Source: Adhaeribacter arboris (GTDB lineage Bacteria; Bacteroidota; Bacteroidia; Cytophagales; Hymenobacteraceae). Taken from it: 64,000 nt of DNA. Location: NCBI RefSeq assembly GCF_003023845.1, contig NZ_PYFT01000001.1:3658001-3722000 (forward strand), read 5' to 3'. The stretch's first letter is position 1. Every line of letters begins with the position of its first letter. The position numbers and the translations under genes were made by a program. Below the pieces are notes generated by a model. The model was not told where the DNA came from, did no database searches, and was given only the letters and a program-made list of their open reading frames with translations. This document shows positions 8,067 through 16,855 of this stretch, piece by piece.

Positions 8067-11000
8067 ATGTTTAGTAAGTTCATACATAGACCCGTATTTG
8101 CGATTATAATATCGGTCATTATTGTTTTTGTGGGTGGCTTGGCTATCAAGCAATTACCTATTTCCCAATTTCCGGATATTGCTCCCACCACCGTCAATAT
8201 CTTTATTGCTTACCCCGGATCCAGTGCCGATGTACTGGTAAAATCTACACTGATTACCCTGGAACAGGCTATTAACGGGGTAGAAGGTATGCGGTATATT
8301 GCGACGGATGCCACCAGTGCCGGTGAAGCTACTCTCCGCATCATTTTTGAACCGGGAACTAACCCCAACGATGCGGTTATTCGAGTCAAGACCAGGGTGG
8401 ACCAGGTAATGCCGCTCTTGCCCGAATTAGTACAACGGGAAGGGGTGGTGATTACCCCCATCCAGCCGAGTATGTTGATGTACGTTAACCTCTATTCCAA
8501 GACCAAGAGTATAGACGAAAAATTCTTATTCAACTACGCTACCGTTAAAATGATCCCGGAAATACAGCGGACCAAAGGGGTAGCCCGGGCCCAAATATTG
8601 GGTAGCCGCCGGTACGCCATGCGCGTTTGGCTAAACCCGGACCGGATGCGGGCCTATAAAATATCGGTGGAAGAAGTAATGGAGGCTTTAGGCGAGCAAA
8701 GTATTATCGGGCGTCCGGGCCGGTTAGGCCAAAGCTCCGGTATAGCTGCTCAGTCCCTGGAATATGTGCTCACCTACAAAGGCCGGTACAACAAACCGGA
8801 AGAGTATGAAAGTATTATTATCCGGGCCAATGCCGAAGGGGAAAGCATCCACCTAAAGGATATTGCCACGGTAGAGCTGGGAAGTGAGTTTTTTGATATT
8901 TATTCTAACCTCGATGGCCAACCTTCGGCCGCTATTGTGTTAAAGCAGAACTACGGCAGTAATGCCAGCGATGTAATTGCCGAAGTAAAAGCCAAGCTGG
9001 AGGACATGAAAACTTCCTTTCCTCCGGGCATGGATTATAAAATTAGCTATGACGTTTCTCAATTTCTGGATGCATCTATCGAGCAGGTAATTGATACGTT
9101 GCGCGATGCGTTTATTTTGGTGGCCATTGTAGTTTTTATATTCCTGGGCGATTGGCGCTCTACCCTAATCCCGATTCTGGCGGTGCCGGTATCCTTAATC
9201 GGGGCGTTTTTTGTTATTCAGTTTTTTGGGCTATCTATCAACCTGATTACTTTATTCGCGCTGGTACTGGCCATTGGTATCGTAGTAGATAATGCGATTG
9301 TGGTAGTGGAGGCGGTACACGCCAAAATGGAAGAAAAGCATCTTTCGCCTTATAAAGCTACCGTAGAAGTACTGCGGGAAATTGGGGGTGCTATTATCGC
9401 CATTACATTGGTTATGACGGCGGTATTTGTGCCGTTGGTATTCATGACCGGCCCGGTGGGTATATTCTACCGGCAGTTCTCTATTACTATGGCCAGTTCC
9501 ATTGTTATTTCAGCCGTGATCGCGCTTACGCTTACCCCGGTATTGTGCGCCATGTTATTAAAAAATAACCATGGTAAACCCAAAAAGACGAACCTACTAT
9601 CCAGAGCGCTTGATGGTTTTAATAGTTGGTTTGAAAGACTTACCGGAAGGTACGTGAACCTTTTAAGATCAATCGTGAGCAGAAGATGGCTTACTTTCGG
9701 TATTTTACTGGCATTTGGAGTAGGAATATTCTACGAGAATAAAATTTTACCGGCAGGATTTATTCCGAATGAAGACCAAGGAACTATCTATGCCATTATC
9801 CAGACCCCACCCGGTTCTACCCTCGAAAAAACCAACCAGGTGTCGCAAAGACTGCAGAAAATCTGCGAAGAAATTGATGGGGTAGAATCGGTATCTTCTT
9901 TGGCCGGTTACGAGATTATGACCGAAGGACGGGGATCCAATGCCGGTACTTGTCTGATTAACCTGAAAAGCTGGTCGGATCGGAAACATACCGTGAAAGA
10001 AATCATGGAAGAATTAGAGGAGAAATCGAAAGGCCTGGGGGCTGTGGTAGAATTCTTTGAACCACCAGCCATCCCGGGTTTTGGTTCTTCCGGCGGTTTT
10101 TCTATGCGTTTACTGGATAAAAATACCGATACCGACTACCACGAGTTTGATAAAATAAATCAACAATTCATGGATAATCTGCGCAAGCGGCCAGAGCTTA
10201 CGGGCTTGTTCACCTTTTTCGCCGCTAATTATCCGCAATACGATTTAGAGATTGACAATAATCTGGCGATGCAAAAAGGAGTATCTATCGGCAAAGCGAT
10301 GGAAAACCTTAATATTTTAATTGGTAGTACCTACGAACAAGGGTTTATTAAATTTAACCAGTTTTTCAAAGTGTACGTGCAGTCCGATCCTAAATTCAGA
10401 AGGCTCCCGACTGACCTTTTAAACCTTTTTGTTAAAAATGACCACGGCGATATGGTGCCCTATTCGGCGTTTATGAAGCTTAAAAAAACGCAGGGCCCCA
10501 ACGAAGTTACCCGTTTTAATTTGTACAACTCAGCTGCTATTCAGGGCCTTCCGGCCGGGGGGTATACTACGGCCGATGCCATACAAGCCATTCAGGAGGT
10601 TGCCGCTAAGACATTACCTAAAGGATACGACATTGCCTGGGAAGGTCTTTCTTACGACGAATCCATCCGGGGGAATGAGTCGCTGTATGTATTTATTGTG
10701 GTATTGCTGTTTGTCTACTTTGTGTTGGCAGCTCAGTACGAGAGCTTTATTATTCCGTTTGCGGTAGTGCTGTCGCTGCCGGTGGGAGTATTTGGTTCGT
10801 TTTTGTTGCTGAAATTAATGGGGCTGGAAAATAACATTTATGCCCAGATCGGACTCATTATGTTGGTTGGTTTATTGGGTAAAAATGCCGTGTTGATTGT
10901 AGAATTTGCCGTTCAGAAGCGCCAGCAAGGAGCCACCATACTCAACGCTGCCATAGAAGGGGCTAAGGTACGTTTCCGTCCTATCTTAATGACCTCTTTT

Positions 11001-11267
11001 GCCTTTGTGGCCGGGTTGATTCCGTTGATTAGTGCTACCGGTGCCGGCGCCATTGGTAACCGCACCATTGGAGCTTCTGCTCTGGGTGGTATGTTATTCG
11101 GAACCATTTTCGGGGTTATCATTATCCCGGGATTGTACTACATATTCGCCCGAATGGCAGATGGCCGTCATTTGATTAAAGATGAACACGAAACGCCTTT
11201 AACCGAAGAGTATGTTTATGTCATTGACAGTGTTGCCCAAGTTGAAGAAAGTGAAAACCATGTATAA
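8067..11267 (+). CDS. RND efflux permease, HAE1 (AcrB-like) family
   Basis: The 1066-residue length and the pattern of one N-terminal helix, a large periplasmic loop, six helices, a second large loop and five more helices fit the HAE1 family of proton-driven drug exporters. The TM4 motif reads GIVVDNAIVVVEAV: the first of AcrB's two proton-relay aspartates (D407) is present, the second (D408) is Asn. The TM10 lysine (GLLGKNAVLIVEFA, equivalent to K940) and the R971 equivalent (RFRPILMTS) are retained. It would form a trimer with the adaptor upstream and the outer-membrane factor downstream. Its stop overlaps the start of the TolC-like gene by 8 bases. Confidence 0.95.
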   Translation: MFSKFIHRPVFAIIISVIIVFVGGLAIKQLPISQFPDIAPTTVNIFIAYPGSSADVLVKSTLITLEQAINGVEGMRYIATDATSAGEATLRIIFEPGTNPNDAVIRVKTRVDQVMPLLPELVQREGVVITPIQPSMLMYVNLYSKTKSIDEKFLFNYATVKMIPEIQRTKGVARAQILGSRRYAMRVWLNPDRMRAYKISVEEVMEALGEQSIIGRPGRLGQSSGIAAQSLEYVLTYKGRYNKPEEYESIIIRANAEGESIHLKDIATVELGSEFFDIYSNLDGQPSAAIVLKQNYGSNASDVIAEVKAKLEDMKTSFPPGMDYKISYDVSQFLDASIEQVIDTLRDAFILVAIVVFIFLGDWRSTLIPILAVPVSLIGAFFVIQFFGLSINLITLFALVLAIGIVVDNAIVVVEAVHAKMEEKHLSPYKATVEVLREIGGAIIAITLVMTAVFVPLVFMTGPVGIFYRQFSITMASSIVISAVIALTLTPVLCAMLLKNNHGKPKKTNLLSRALDGFNSWFERLTGRYVNLLRSIVSRRWLTFGILLAFGVGIFYENKILPAGFIPNEDQGTIYAIIQTPPGSTLEKTNQVSQRLQKICEEIDGVESVSSLAGYEIMTEGRGSNAGTCLINLKSWSDRKHTVKEIMEELEEKSKGLGAVVEFFEPPAIPGFGSSGGFSMRLLDKNTDTDYHEFDKINQQFMDNLRKRPELTGLFTFFAANYPQYDLEIDNNLAMQKGVSIGKAMENLNILIGSTYEQGFIKFNQFFKVYVQSDPKFRRLPTDLLNLFVKNDHGDMVPYSAFMKLKKTQGPNEVTRFNLYNSAAIQGLPAGGYTTADAIQAIQEVAAKTLPKGYDIAWEGLSYDESIRGNESLYVFIVVLLFVYFVLAAQYESFIIPFAVVLSLPVGVFGSFLLLKLMGLENNIYAQIGLIMLVGLLGKNAVLIVEFAVQKRQQGATILNAAIEGAKVRFRPILMTSFAFVAGLIPLISATGAGAIGNRTIGASALGGMLFGTIFGVIIIPGLYYIFARMADGRHLIKDEHETPLTEEYVYVIDSVAQVEESENHV

Positions 11268-12690
11268 GAAAAGTATATTAAAATGGGTGGGGTTAGCTTT
11301 CGTTTCCCTAACCTACACAGCTTGTAGTTTGCCGAATTTGGTTCAAAGAACAGCAAACACGGCGGTACCTGCGACTTTTAACAACTCACAGGATACCACC
11401 AATACGGCAAAAATGAAGTGGAAAGAATTTTTTACCGATCCCAACCTGACGGCCCTGATTGATACTGCCCTGCAGCATAACCAGGAGTTGAATATTACTT
11501 TACAGGAAATTCAGATTGCCCAAAATGAAGTAAGGGCCAGAAAGGGAGAGTATTTACCTTTTGTTGGTTTAAGAGGCGGAGCCGGCGTGGATAAAGTAGC
11601 CAGATACACCAACATAGGCGCTATGGAAGCGACCACCGACATTAAACCGGAAAAAGAAATACCGGAGCCACTACCGGATTTTATGGTAGGAGCCTATGCT
11701 ACCTGGGAGGTGGATATCTGGCATAAGCTGCACAATGCCAAAAGAGCCGCCTTAAGCCGGTACCTGTCTAGTGTGGAAGGGAAAAATTTTATGGTTACCA
11801 ACCTGATTGCCGAAATTGCTAATTCTTACTTTGAATTATTGGCTCTCGATAATCAGTTGGCGATTGTAAAACAGAACATTGAGATTCAAAACAATGCCCT
11901 GCAAATTGTGAAACTGCAGAAAGAAGCAACCCGGGTTACGGAGTTAGCCGTCCGCCGGTTTCAGGCCCAGGTACTCAACACCCAAAGCCTGCAGTACAAC
12001 ATTCAACAAAGAATCACCGAAACCGAAAACAGAATTAACTTTCTGGTGGGCCGTTACCCGCAGCCCGTTCAAAGGAACAACCAAGCTTTTGATAATTTAA
12101 TACCGAAACCCATACAGGCCGGTATTCCAGCACAGTTATTATCTAACCGGCCGGACATTAAACAGGCCGAACTGGAATTGGCCGCTGCCAAGTTAGATGT
12201 AAAAGTGGCGAAAGCCATGTTTTATCCTTCATTAGGTATTTCGGCGGGCATTGGTTACCAGGCATTTAATCCAACATATTTGCTAAAACCTGAATCGTTG
12301 CTGTATACGCTTGCCGGAGATTTGGCGGCTCCCTTGGTTAATAAAAATGCGATTAAATCCGTTTTTAATAGCGCTAACGCCAAACAGATACAGGCGGTGT
12401 ACAACTATGAGCGTACTATTTTAAACGCGAACATGGAGGTGGCTAATCAACTGGCAAAAATCAGTAATCTGGAAAAAAGCTTTAATTTAAAATCGCAGGA
12501 AGTGGAGGCTCTAACTCAATCCATTGATATTTCTAATAACCTTTTCCGCTCGGCCCGCGCCGATTATATGGAAGTATTACTCACCCAACGGGATGCCTTG
12601 GAATCCAGATTTGATCTGGTAGAAACCAGAATGCAGCAAATGAATGCGATGGTAGATATTTACCGGGCATTAGGCGGCGGCTGGAATTAA
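11260..12690 (+). CDS. TolC/NodT-like outer-membrane efflux lipoprotein
   Basis: The 476-residue protein has two outer-membrane-efflux-protein repeats with long coiled helices (for example LDVKVAKAMFYPSLGISAGI) and ends in YRALGGGWN, a characteristic terminus of NodT-type channels. I chose the ATG at 11260 because it gives a clean lipoprotein signal (KWVGLAFVSLTYTAC, Cys22) and overlaps the RND stop by 8 bases, which suggests translational coupling. An in-frame ATG at 11212 would add a non-signal-like 16-residue leader. The protein forms the trimeric exit duct through the outer membrane. A strong terminator lies 60 bp downstream and closes the operon. Confidence 0.93.
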   Translation: MYKKSILKWVGLAFVSLTYTACSLPNLVQRTANTAVPATFNNSQDTTNTAKMKWKEFFTDPNLTALIDTALQHNQELNITLQEIQIAQNEVRARKGEYLPFVGLRGGAGVDKVARYTNIGAMEATTDIKPEKEIPEPLPDFMVGAYATWEVDIWHKLHNAKRAALSRYLSSVEGKNFMVTNLIAEIANSYFELLALDNQLAIVKQNIEIQNNALQIVKLQKEATRVTELAVRRFQAQVLNTQSLQYNIQQRITETENRINFLVGRYPQPVQRNNQAFDNLIPKPIQAGIPAQLLSNRPDIKQAELELAAAKLDVKVAKAMFYPSLGISAGIGYQAFNPTYLLKPESLLYTLAGDLAAPLVNKNAIKSVFNSANAKQIQAVYNYERTILNANMEVANQLAKISNLEKSFNLKSQEVEALTQSIDISNNLFRSARADYMEVLLTQRDALESRFDLVETRMQQMNAMVDIYRALGGGWN

Positions 12691-12750
12691 ACACTTCACT
12701 TACCAATTAATTAATAAGTTTGTTATAAAAAGAGAATCAGCTCCATAAAT

Positions 12751-12790
12751 AAAAAAAGCCAGCTTACAAATATGTAAGCTGGCTTTTTTT
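12751..12790 (+). terminator. Strong intrinsic terminator after the efflux operon
   Basis: A perfect 18-bp stem (A-run, GCCAGCTTACA) with a 4-base loop (AATA at 12769-12772) ends in an uninterrupted T-run. The symmetric A/T tails mean it can also act for transcripts arriving from the minus strand. Confidence 0.9.
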
Positions 12791-12893
12791 ATTTCTCTGT
12801 TCTAACCTTTTTCCATTCTTTACGGCTTAATGGCAACTTGAGTCTCGAGACTCCGGTGAATAATAAATTTAATAAATTGTTGACACTACCATT

Positions 12894-13502
12894 TTACGGA
12901 ACCTTTTTGGTAGTTGCTTTCCTGTAATCCAGTTCCGGGTGGTTGGTAATGTAGCTCCATTCATCCGGCAAAAGCTCAAACCATTCGCTGTCTGGAAAAG
13001 ATTGTTTTTCGTCCGTTAAAGTAATTTGAGAGTAAAATCCACCGTCGAAGGGGGTACGCCAGTATTTTAACTGATTTTTATCCGGCACTTGAAAACTTTT
13101 CACATATTGCACTTTTAAGCCAGCTTCCTGCAACCGGGTGTACCAAGGCCAGTCTGTTTCCGAAGGTGGAGGCAAACTTATTTGGAGCAAGCCTCCACCC
13201 GCCTGAATGTATCGTTCCAATTCGGTACGTTGCCGGTAATTCAGAAGTCTATTCGCTGGGTTAATAAATACCAGCGCACTGTATTTTTTTAAATATTGCT
13301 CGGAGAATTTAGCGTTGATCTGGGTAGTATCCAGGGTATATTTATTTTCTTTTGCTACTTTTTGTAATGCCTGAATGCGCGCAATTGACAGAGTTGGGTC
13401 CGACTCGTTTTTCGCATACACGAGCAAAAGCTTTTTAGGAGCCGGCTTTGTTACCGTTTGCAGTAAGGAAAAGAAAGATAAAAAAATTAAAATCCGGTAC
13501 AT
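12894..13502 (-). CDS. ThuA-like exported protein, probably degenerate
   Basis: The 202-residue protein starts with a signal-like hydrophobic segment and then resembles the class I amidotransferase-like fold of ThuA: LLLVYAKNESDPTLSIARI, SALVFINPANRLLNYRQRTELERYIQAGGG, and TDWPWYTRL. The last two parts align with the ThuA domain of the large fusion protein at 19120-22605 (ERYIQAGGGYLGIHSAADTEYEWPWYDKL). However, the conserved GIHSAAD segment is replaced by LQISLPPPSETD, so the putative active-site His is lost. It may be a structural paralogue rather than an enzyme. It is 109 bp downstream of the esterase gene on the same strand. Confidence 0.7.
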   Translation of the reverse strand: MYRILIFLSFFSLLQTVTKPAPKKLLLVYAKNESDPTLSIARIQALQKVAKENKYTLDTTQINAKFSEQYLKKYSALVFINPANRLLNYRQRTELERYIQAGGGLLQISLPPPSETDWPWYTRLQEAGLKVQYVKSFQVPDKNQLKYWRTPFDGGFYSQITLTDEKQSFPDSEWFELLPDEWSYITNHPELDYRKATTKKVP

Positions 13503-13611
13503 GTTTCAACTATTTCGGTGCGACGGATTTTGAATAGCACAATAGAGCAAACTCCAAATTAGAAGCAGGACAATCTCTGCACTAATAACCGGGCAAATAA
13601 ATAACGTAATA

Positions 13612-14460
13612 TTACTTACCTGCCGCTTCTTGCCGGGTTTTTTGGAAAAACAACATATGATAGGGCAACGCATTGCCCCAGTAAGGCCAGGTATGCGCCC
13701 CAGGTCGTTCAATATATTCATGAGGCACTTTTTCAATTACTAAACGCCGGTGTAATTCACGGTTACTTTCAATCAAAAAATCATCTACACCACAATCAAA
13801 TAGTATTTTAACCGGACTGGCTTTTAGCTGCGGAACCATATTTACCACGGAGTTCTGAACAAATTTTTCGTAATTCTGTGTCTTTGGTCCCAGCAAACTT
13901 TCCATACTCTTCATTAAATCACCACCTTGAATAGAGGCAATATCCAAAGCTCCGCTCATACTAGCCGCGGCTAAGTATAAATCGGGGTGGCGGGCCGATA
14001 AATACAAGGCACCGTGGCCTCCCATACTTAAACCCGAAATAAACCGTCCTTCGCGTGAAGTTAGAGTACGGTATTTATTTTGAACTTCCTGCACCAGTTC
14101 TTCTGTAATAAAAGTTTCGTACTGACTGGTTTTATCCAACGGGCTATCCAGGTACCAACTGCTAAATCCCCCATCCGGAGTAACAATAATCATCTGGTAT
14201 TGGTCCGCAAGATTTGTTAACACCGTTTTATCCGGCACTTTGGTCAACCAATCCCGGAAATCTCCACTGTAGCCATGAAGTAGATAAAGCACCGGATAAA
14301 TAGTTTTCTTTTGCTTTTTATAACTCTCAGGCACTACTATACCGGCGTGAAGCTTCGTGTTCATGGCGACACTGTTAATTTCTAAGGTATCTACTTTAGC
14401 AGCTTGGGCAGTATAAAAAGTAAACAGGGTAAAAAATAAAAGCAGGTATTTGGTAAGCAT
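13612..14460 (-). CDS. Exported esterase, alpha/beta hydrolase (esterase D-like)
   Basis: The 282-residue protein has a signal peptide cleaved about after residue 20 (YTAQA). It carries the alpha/beta-hydrolase elements YLLHGYSGD (oxyanion region), the nucleophile elbow GLSMGG (Ser145), an acid at Asp226 or 227 (GVDDF) and His256 (PGAHTW). This is the putative esterase family that also includes S-formylglutathione hydrolase and feruloyl/acetyl-xylan esterases. Export and neighbouring sugar-oxidation genes favour action on acyl- or acetyl-substituted carbohydrates, which is inference. A terminator-like hairpin at 14519-14554 separates it from the azurin-fused gene upstream. Confidence 0.88.
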   Translation of the reverse strand: MLTKYLLLFFTLFTFYTAQAAKVDTLEINSVAMNTKLHAGIVVPESYKKQKKTIYPVLYLLHGYSGDFRDWLTKVPDKTVLTNLADQYQMIIVTPDGGFSSWYLDSPLDKTSQYETFITEELVQEVQNKYRTLTSREGRFISGLSMGGHGALYLSARHPDLYLAAASMSGALDIASIQGGDLMKSMESLLGPKTQNYEKFVQNSVVNMVPQLKASPVKILFDCGVDDFLIESNRELHRRLVIEKVPHEYIERPGAHTWPYWGNALPYHMLFFQKTRQEAAGK

Positions 14461-14518
14461 AAGGAGATAAAATTTAAGAAATAAGCATCAAAATGATTTA
14501 ACTATAAGGATATATTAT

Positions 14519-14554
14519 AAAAAGCCGGTAAATTTTAAAATCTACCGGCTTTTT
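14519..14554 (-). terminator. Intrinsic terminator downstream of the dehydrogenase-cupredoxin gene
   Basis: AAAAAGCCGGTA and TACCGGCTTTTT form a 12-bp perfect stem around a 12-base loop, with A/T tails on both sides. It lies 26 bp past the stop of the minus-strand gene at 14580, so it should end that transcript. Confidence 0.8.
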
Positions 14555-14579
14555 AGTTATGATAATGTAATAAGCAGAC

Positions 14580-16730
14580 TTATTTCGGTAACACTTTCAT
14601 GGTGCCTTGCATGGAGTAAAAATGGCCAGGTACGGAGCATTCGTAATTGTAGTTACCGGGTTTTTCGGGCGCAATAAAGTAAATGGTTTCCGTGGACTGC
14701 GGCTGCAATAGGTTGGTATGGTACAACACTTTATTTGTAGACGGAATATAATTCTTTTGTTGGCCTTCCAGGCCTAACTTCATTGCTAAGGTACCTACTT
14801 CAATGGCTGTTCCGGGCAGAACTACCACAAAATTATGCAGCATGTCGTCGTCGTTCTGAAATACCACTCGTATTTTGCTACCGGCTTTTACCTGAAACTG
14901 CGACGGTTCAAATTTAAGTCCGGGCTTCGTGCCCATGTTAATGGTGTAATCCGCGGTACCATTCCAAGCGGCGGGCATTTCGGTTACGCGCTTGGCCATT
15001 TTAGTTCCGGCTGTTGTATTAGCCGAAGTTGATTCGGTGGCGCTGGCTTTGGTGGTTGTTTTTGTACTACCTGCTGCTTTACTTGCGGAGGCCATCATGG
15101 CTGCATGGTCGTGAGCGGGAGCAGCTGCCCGAGCAATATTCAGCTTTTCGCCGTCTGGTAAATTATTTAAGGTGTAATAACCTACATTATGCAGTAAGGG
15201 CTGACCCGTAGCAGAACGAACGCCATCGGTATTAATTTCGTGAATATAGCCTAAGCGTAAATCATCTACTACCAAACGTGCTTTCATCCCGTCCGGCGAA
15301 ACCACTACTCCCCGAATAGAACATTCCTTGTTGTTGATTACGGGACTGCCGTAGGTAGCGTGGTATTTATAGTTAAAACCGGTTACTTTGTAAGAAGTTA
15401 AAGCAGCAGCTATAGCTTTATCTACGGGTTGAGTAAACTCAATTTCAAAACCATCGGGCATGGCGTGAATAGTTTTCATTTCGAAAGGTGTTCTACCAGT
15501 CCAGACTAAACGTTGCAGACTGAATAATTCTTTACCCGTCGAAGACCATCCACGGCTGGTCATACCCACGAACATAGAACCATCGTGGCCCCATACCTGC
15601 CGCAAAATACCCGACGAAAATCCTTCCCGAAAGCCGAAAGCAACGCCCTGGTACTCACCTTTTACTTTTTCCAAGTCAACGCGCATAATTTTGCTTTGGC
15701 CCTGGTCACCCACAAATATTTGATTCTGGAACGGACCGAATTTACCGTTGGTGTTATCATTTAAGAAGGCAGAGGTAGAAATACCAAAAATCCCGTGCGG
15801 CATCCAAATAGCGGGCGCTTTTAATTCCGGTACCCGCTTGGCTACATCGTATAAAGGCTCCCCGGTATTAGGTACATCCTGTGGTTTTAATTTTAATGGT
15901 GAACCGGGCAAACCGGACCAGTTTAAACTTTCTGCATTGCCTAAAAAGTCACCTTTTTCTACGTGCGAAATACGACCAGAACCTACCCAGTCCCCTTGGT
16001 TTTCGGTATAGAAGAAGTCGCCGGCCGCATTAAAACCGTAACCAGCCGGGGAACGCATACCGGCCGCAAAGGGAGTCATTTTACCATCCGGAGTAATTTC
16101 TAAAGTCCAACCGCGCCAAGGAACCAAACTCACCCCGTGGCCTAAACTATTGCTCCAGCCTACGTTAAGGGTAACTAGCATATTGCCGTTGGGCAAAAAG
16201 GTAGGGCCATAGGAATACTCGTGGTAATTACCGGATAAAGGCCAGGAATATATTTTATCGTAAGAATCCGCTTTGCCATCCCCGTCGGCATCGCGTAAAC
16301 GGGTTAGTTCACTGCGTTGAGTTACATAAATATCGCCGTCTTTGTAAGCCAGACCTAACGGCTCATGCAAACCTTGCGCGAAGCGCTTGTAAGTAGGCCG
16401 GTCCTCCCCGGAAACAGTGGGGTTCGATACTATCCAGACTTCGCCGCGGCGGGTACAAACTGCTAAGCTGCCATCGGGTAAAGTAGCCATACCACCTACT
16501 TCCAGAATTACATCTTCCGGAACCGGCAGTGAAATTAAGGTATAATAATCGTCTTCTTTCGCCGGAGCGGCCTCTACTTTGGTTAAGCCTTTAGGAGCCG
16601 GAGCCGGTTGTTTACTGCCGGTAGCTGGATTTACCTTGGTTTGCGCCCAGCCGGTATTTTGTAAAAATAAAAGTCCCGCTGCTACCAAGGTAGCTTTGAC
16701 TACATAGTTTATTTTATTTATTCTTTTCAT
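14580..16730 (-). CDS. Exported sugar-dehydrogenase-like propeller fused to an azurin-type cupredoxin
   Basis: The 716-residue exported protein (signal to GWAQ) has a six-bladed propeller of the glucose/sorbosone or NHL type (VGGMATLPDGSLAVCTRRGEVW, EPLGLAYKDGDIYVTQ, MFVGMTSRGW), a Thr/Ala/Ser-rich linker about residues 545-590, and a C-terminal cupredoxin domain. The type 1 copper ligands are all visible: His632 (MLHNF), Cys698 and His703 (YECSVPGH), and Met707. Fused propeller and copper domain suggest oxidation of a carbohydrate with electrons passed to copper, or copper-mediated electron delivery to a respiratory partner. Whether the propeller binds PQQ is not shown by the sequence. It belongs to the exported sugar-oxidation group. 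Confidence 0.85.
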   Translation of the reverse strand: MKRINKINYVVKATLVAAGLLFLQNTGWAQTKVNPATGSKQPAPAPKGLTKVEAAPAKEDDYYTLISLPVPEDVILEVGGMATLPDGSLAVCTRRGEVWIVSNPTVSGEDRPTYKRFAQGLHEPLGLAYKDGDIYVTQRSELTRLRDADGDGKADSYDKIYSWPLSGNYHEYSYGPTFLPNGNMLVTLNVGWSNSLGHGVSLVPWRGWTLEITPDGKMTPFAAGMRSPAGYGFNAAGDFFYTENQGDWVGSGRISHVEKGDFLGNAESLNWSGLPGSPLKLKPQDVPNTGEPLYDVAKRVPELKAPAIWMPHGIFGISTSAFLNDNTNGKFGPFQNQIFVGDQGQSKIMRVDLEKVKGEYQGVAFGFREGFSSGILRQVWGHDGSMFVGMTSRGWSSTGKELFSLQRLVWTGRTPFEMKTIHAMPDGFEIEFTQPVDKAIAAALTSYKVTGFNYKYHATYGSPVINNKECSIRGVVVSPDGMKARLVVDDLRLGYIHEINTDGVRSATGQPLLHNVGYYTLNNLPDGEKLNIARAAAPAHDHAAMMASASKAAGSTKTTTKASATESTSANTTAGTKMAKRVTEMPAAWNGTADYTINMGTKPGLKFEPSQFQVKAGSKIRVVFQNDDDMLHNFVVVLPGTAIEVGTLAMKLGLEGQQKNYIPSTNKVLYHTNLLQPQSTETIYFIAPEKPGNYNYECSVPGHFYSMQGTMKVLPK

Positions 16731-16820
16731 GATGTTCTTAATCTTTTTAAACTACTGTTCAGTCAATCATAACCTAACGAGTTGTTCCACCTAAAATAAG
16801 CTGCACACAGAAATTTATAA

Positions 16821-16854
16821 CTGTGGACTATCGTTTATCGACCATAGACTAAAC
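16821..16854. repeat. Half-copy of a dispersed inverted-repeat element
   Basis: The bases CTGTGGACTATCG and CCATAGACTAA resemble one arm of the large inverted repeat at 55670-55829. The copy ends two bases before the stop codon of the DUF1080 gene, as the larger copies also abut stop codons. It looks like a degenerate copy of the same short dispersed repeat. Confidence 0.45.
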
Positions 16855-16855
16855 A

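Noticed and set aside
13506-13736. ORF on the minus strand overlapping the end of the esterase gene
   Set aside because: It is a frame shadow of the esterase, with Cys-rich nonsense-like composition and no support of its own.
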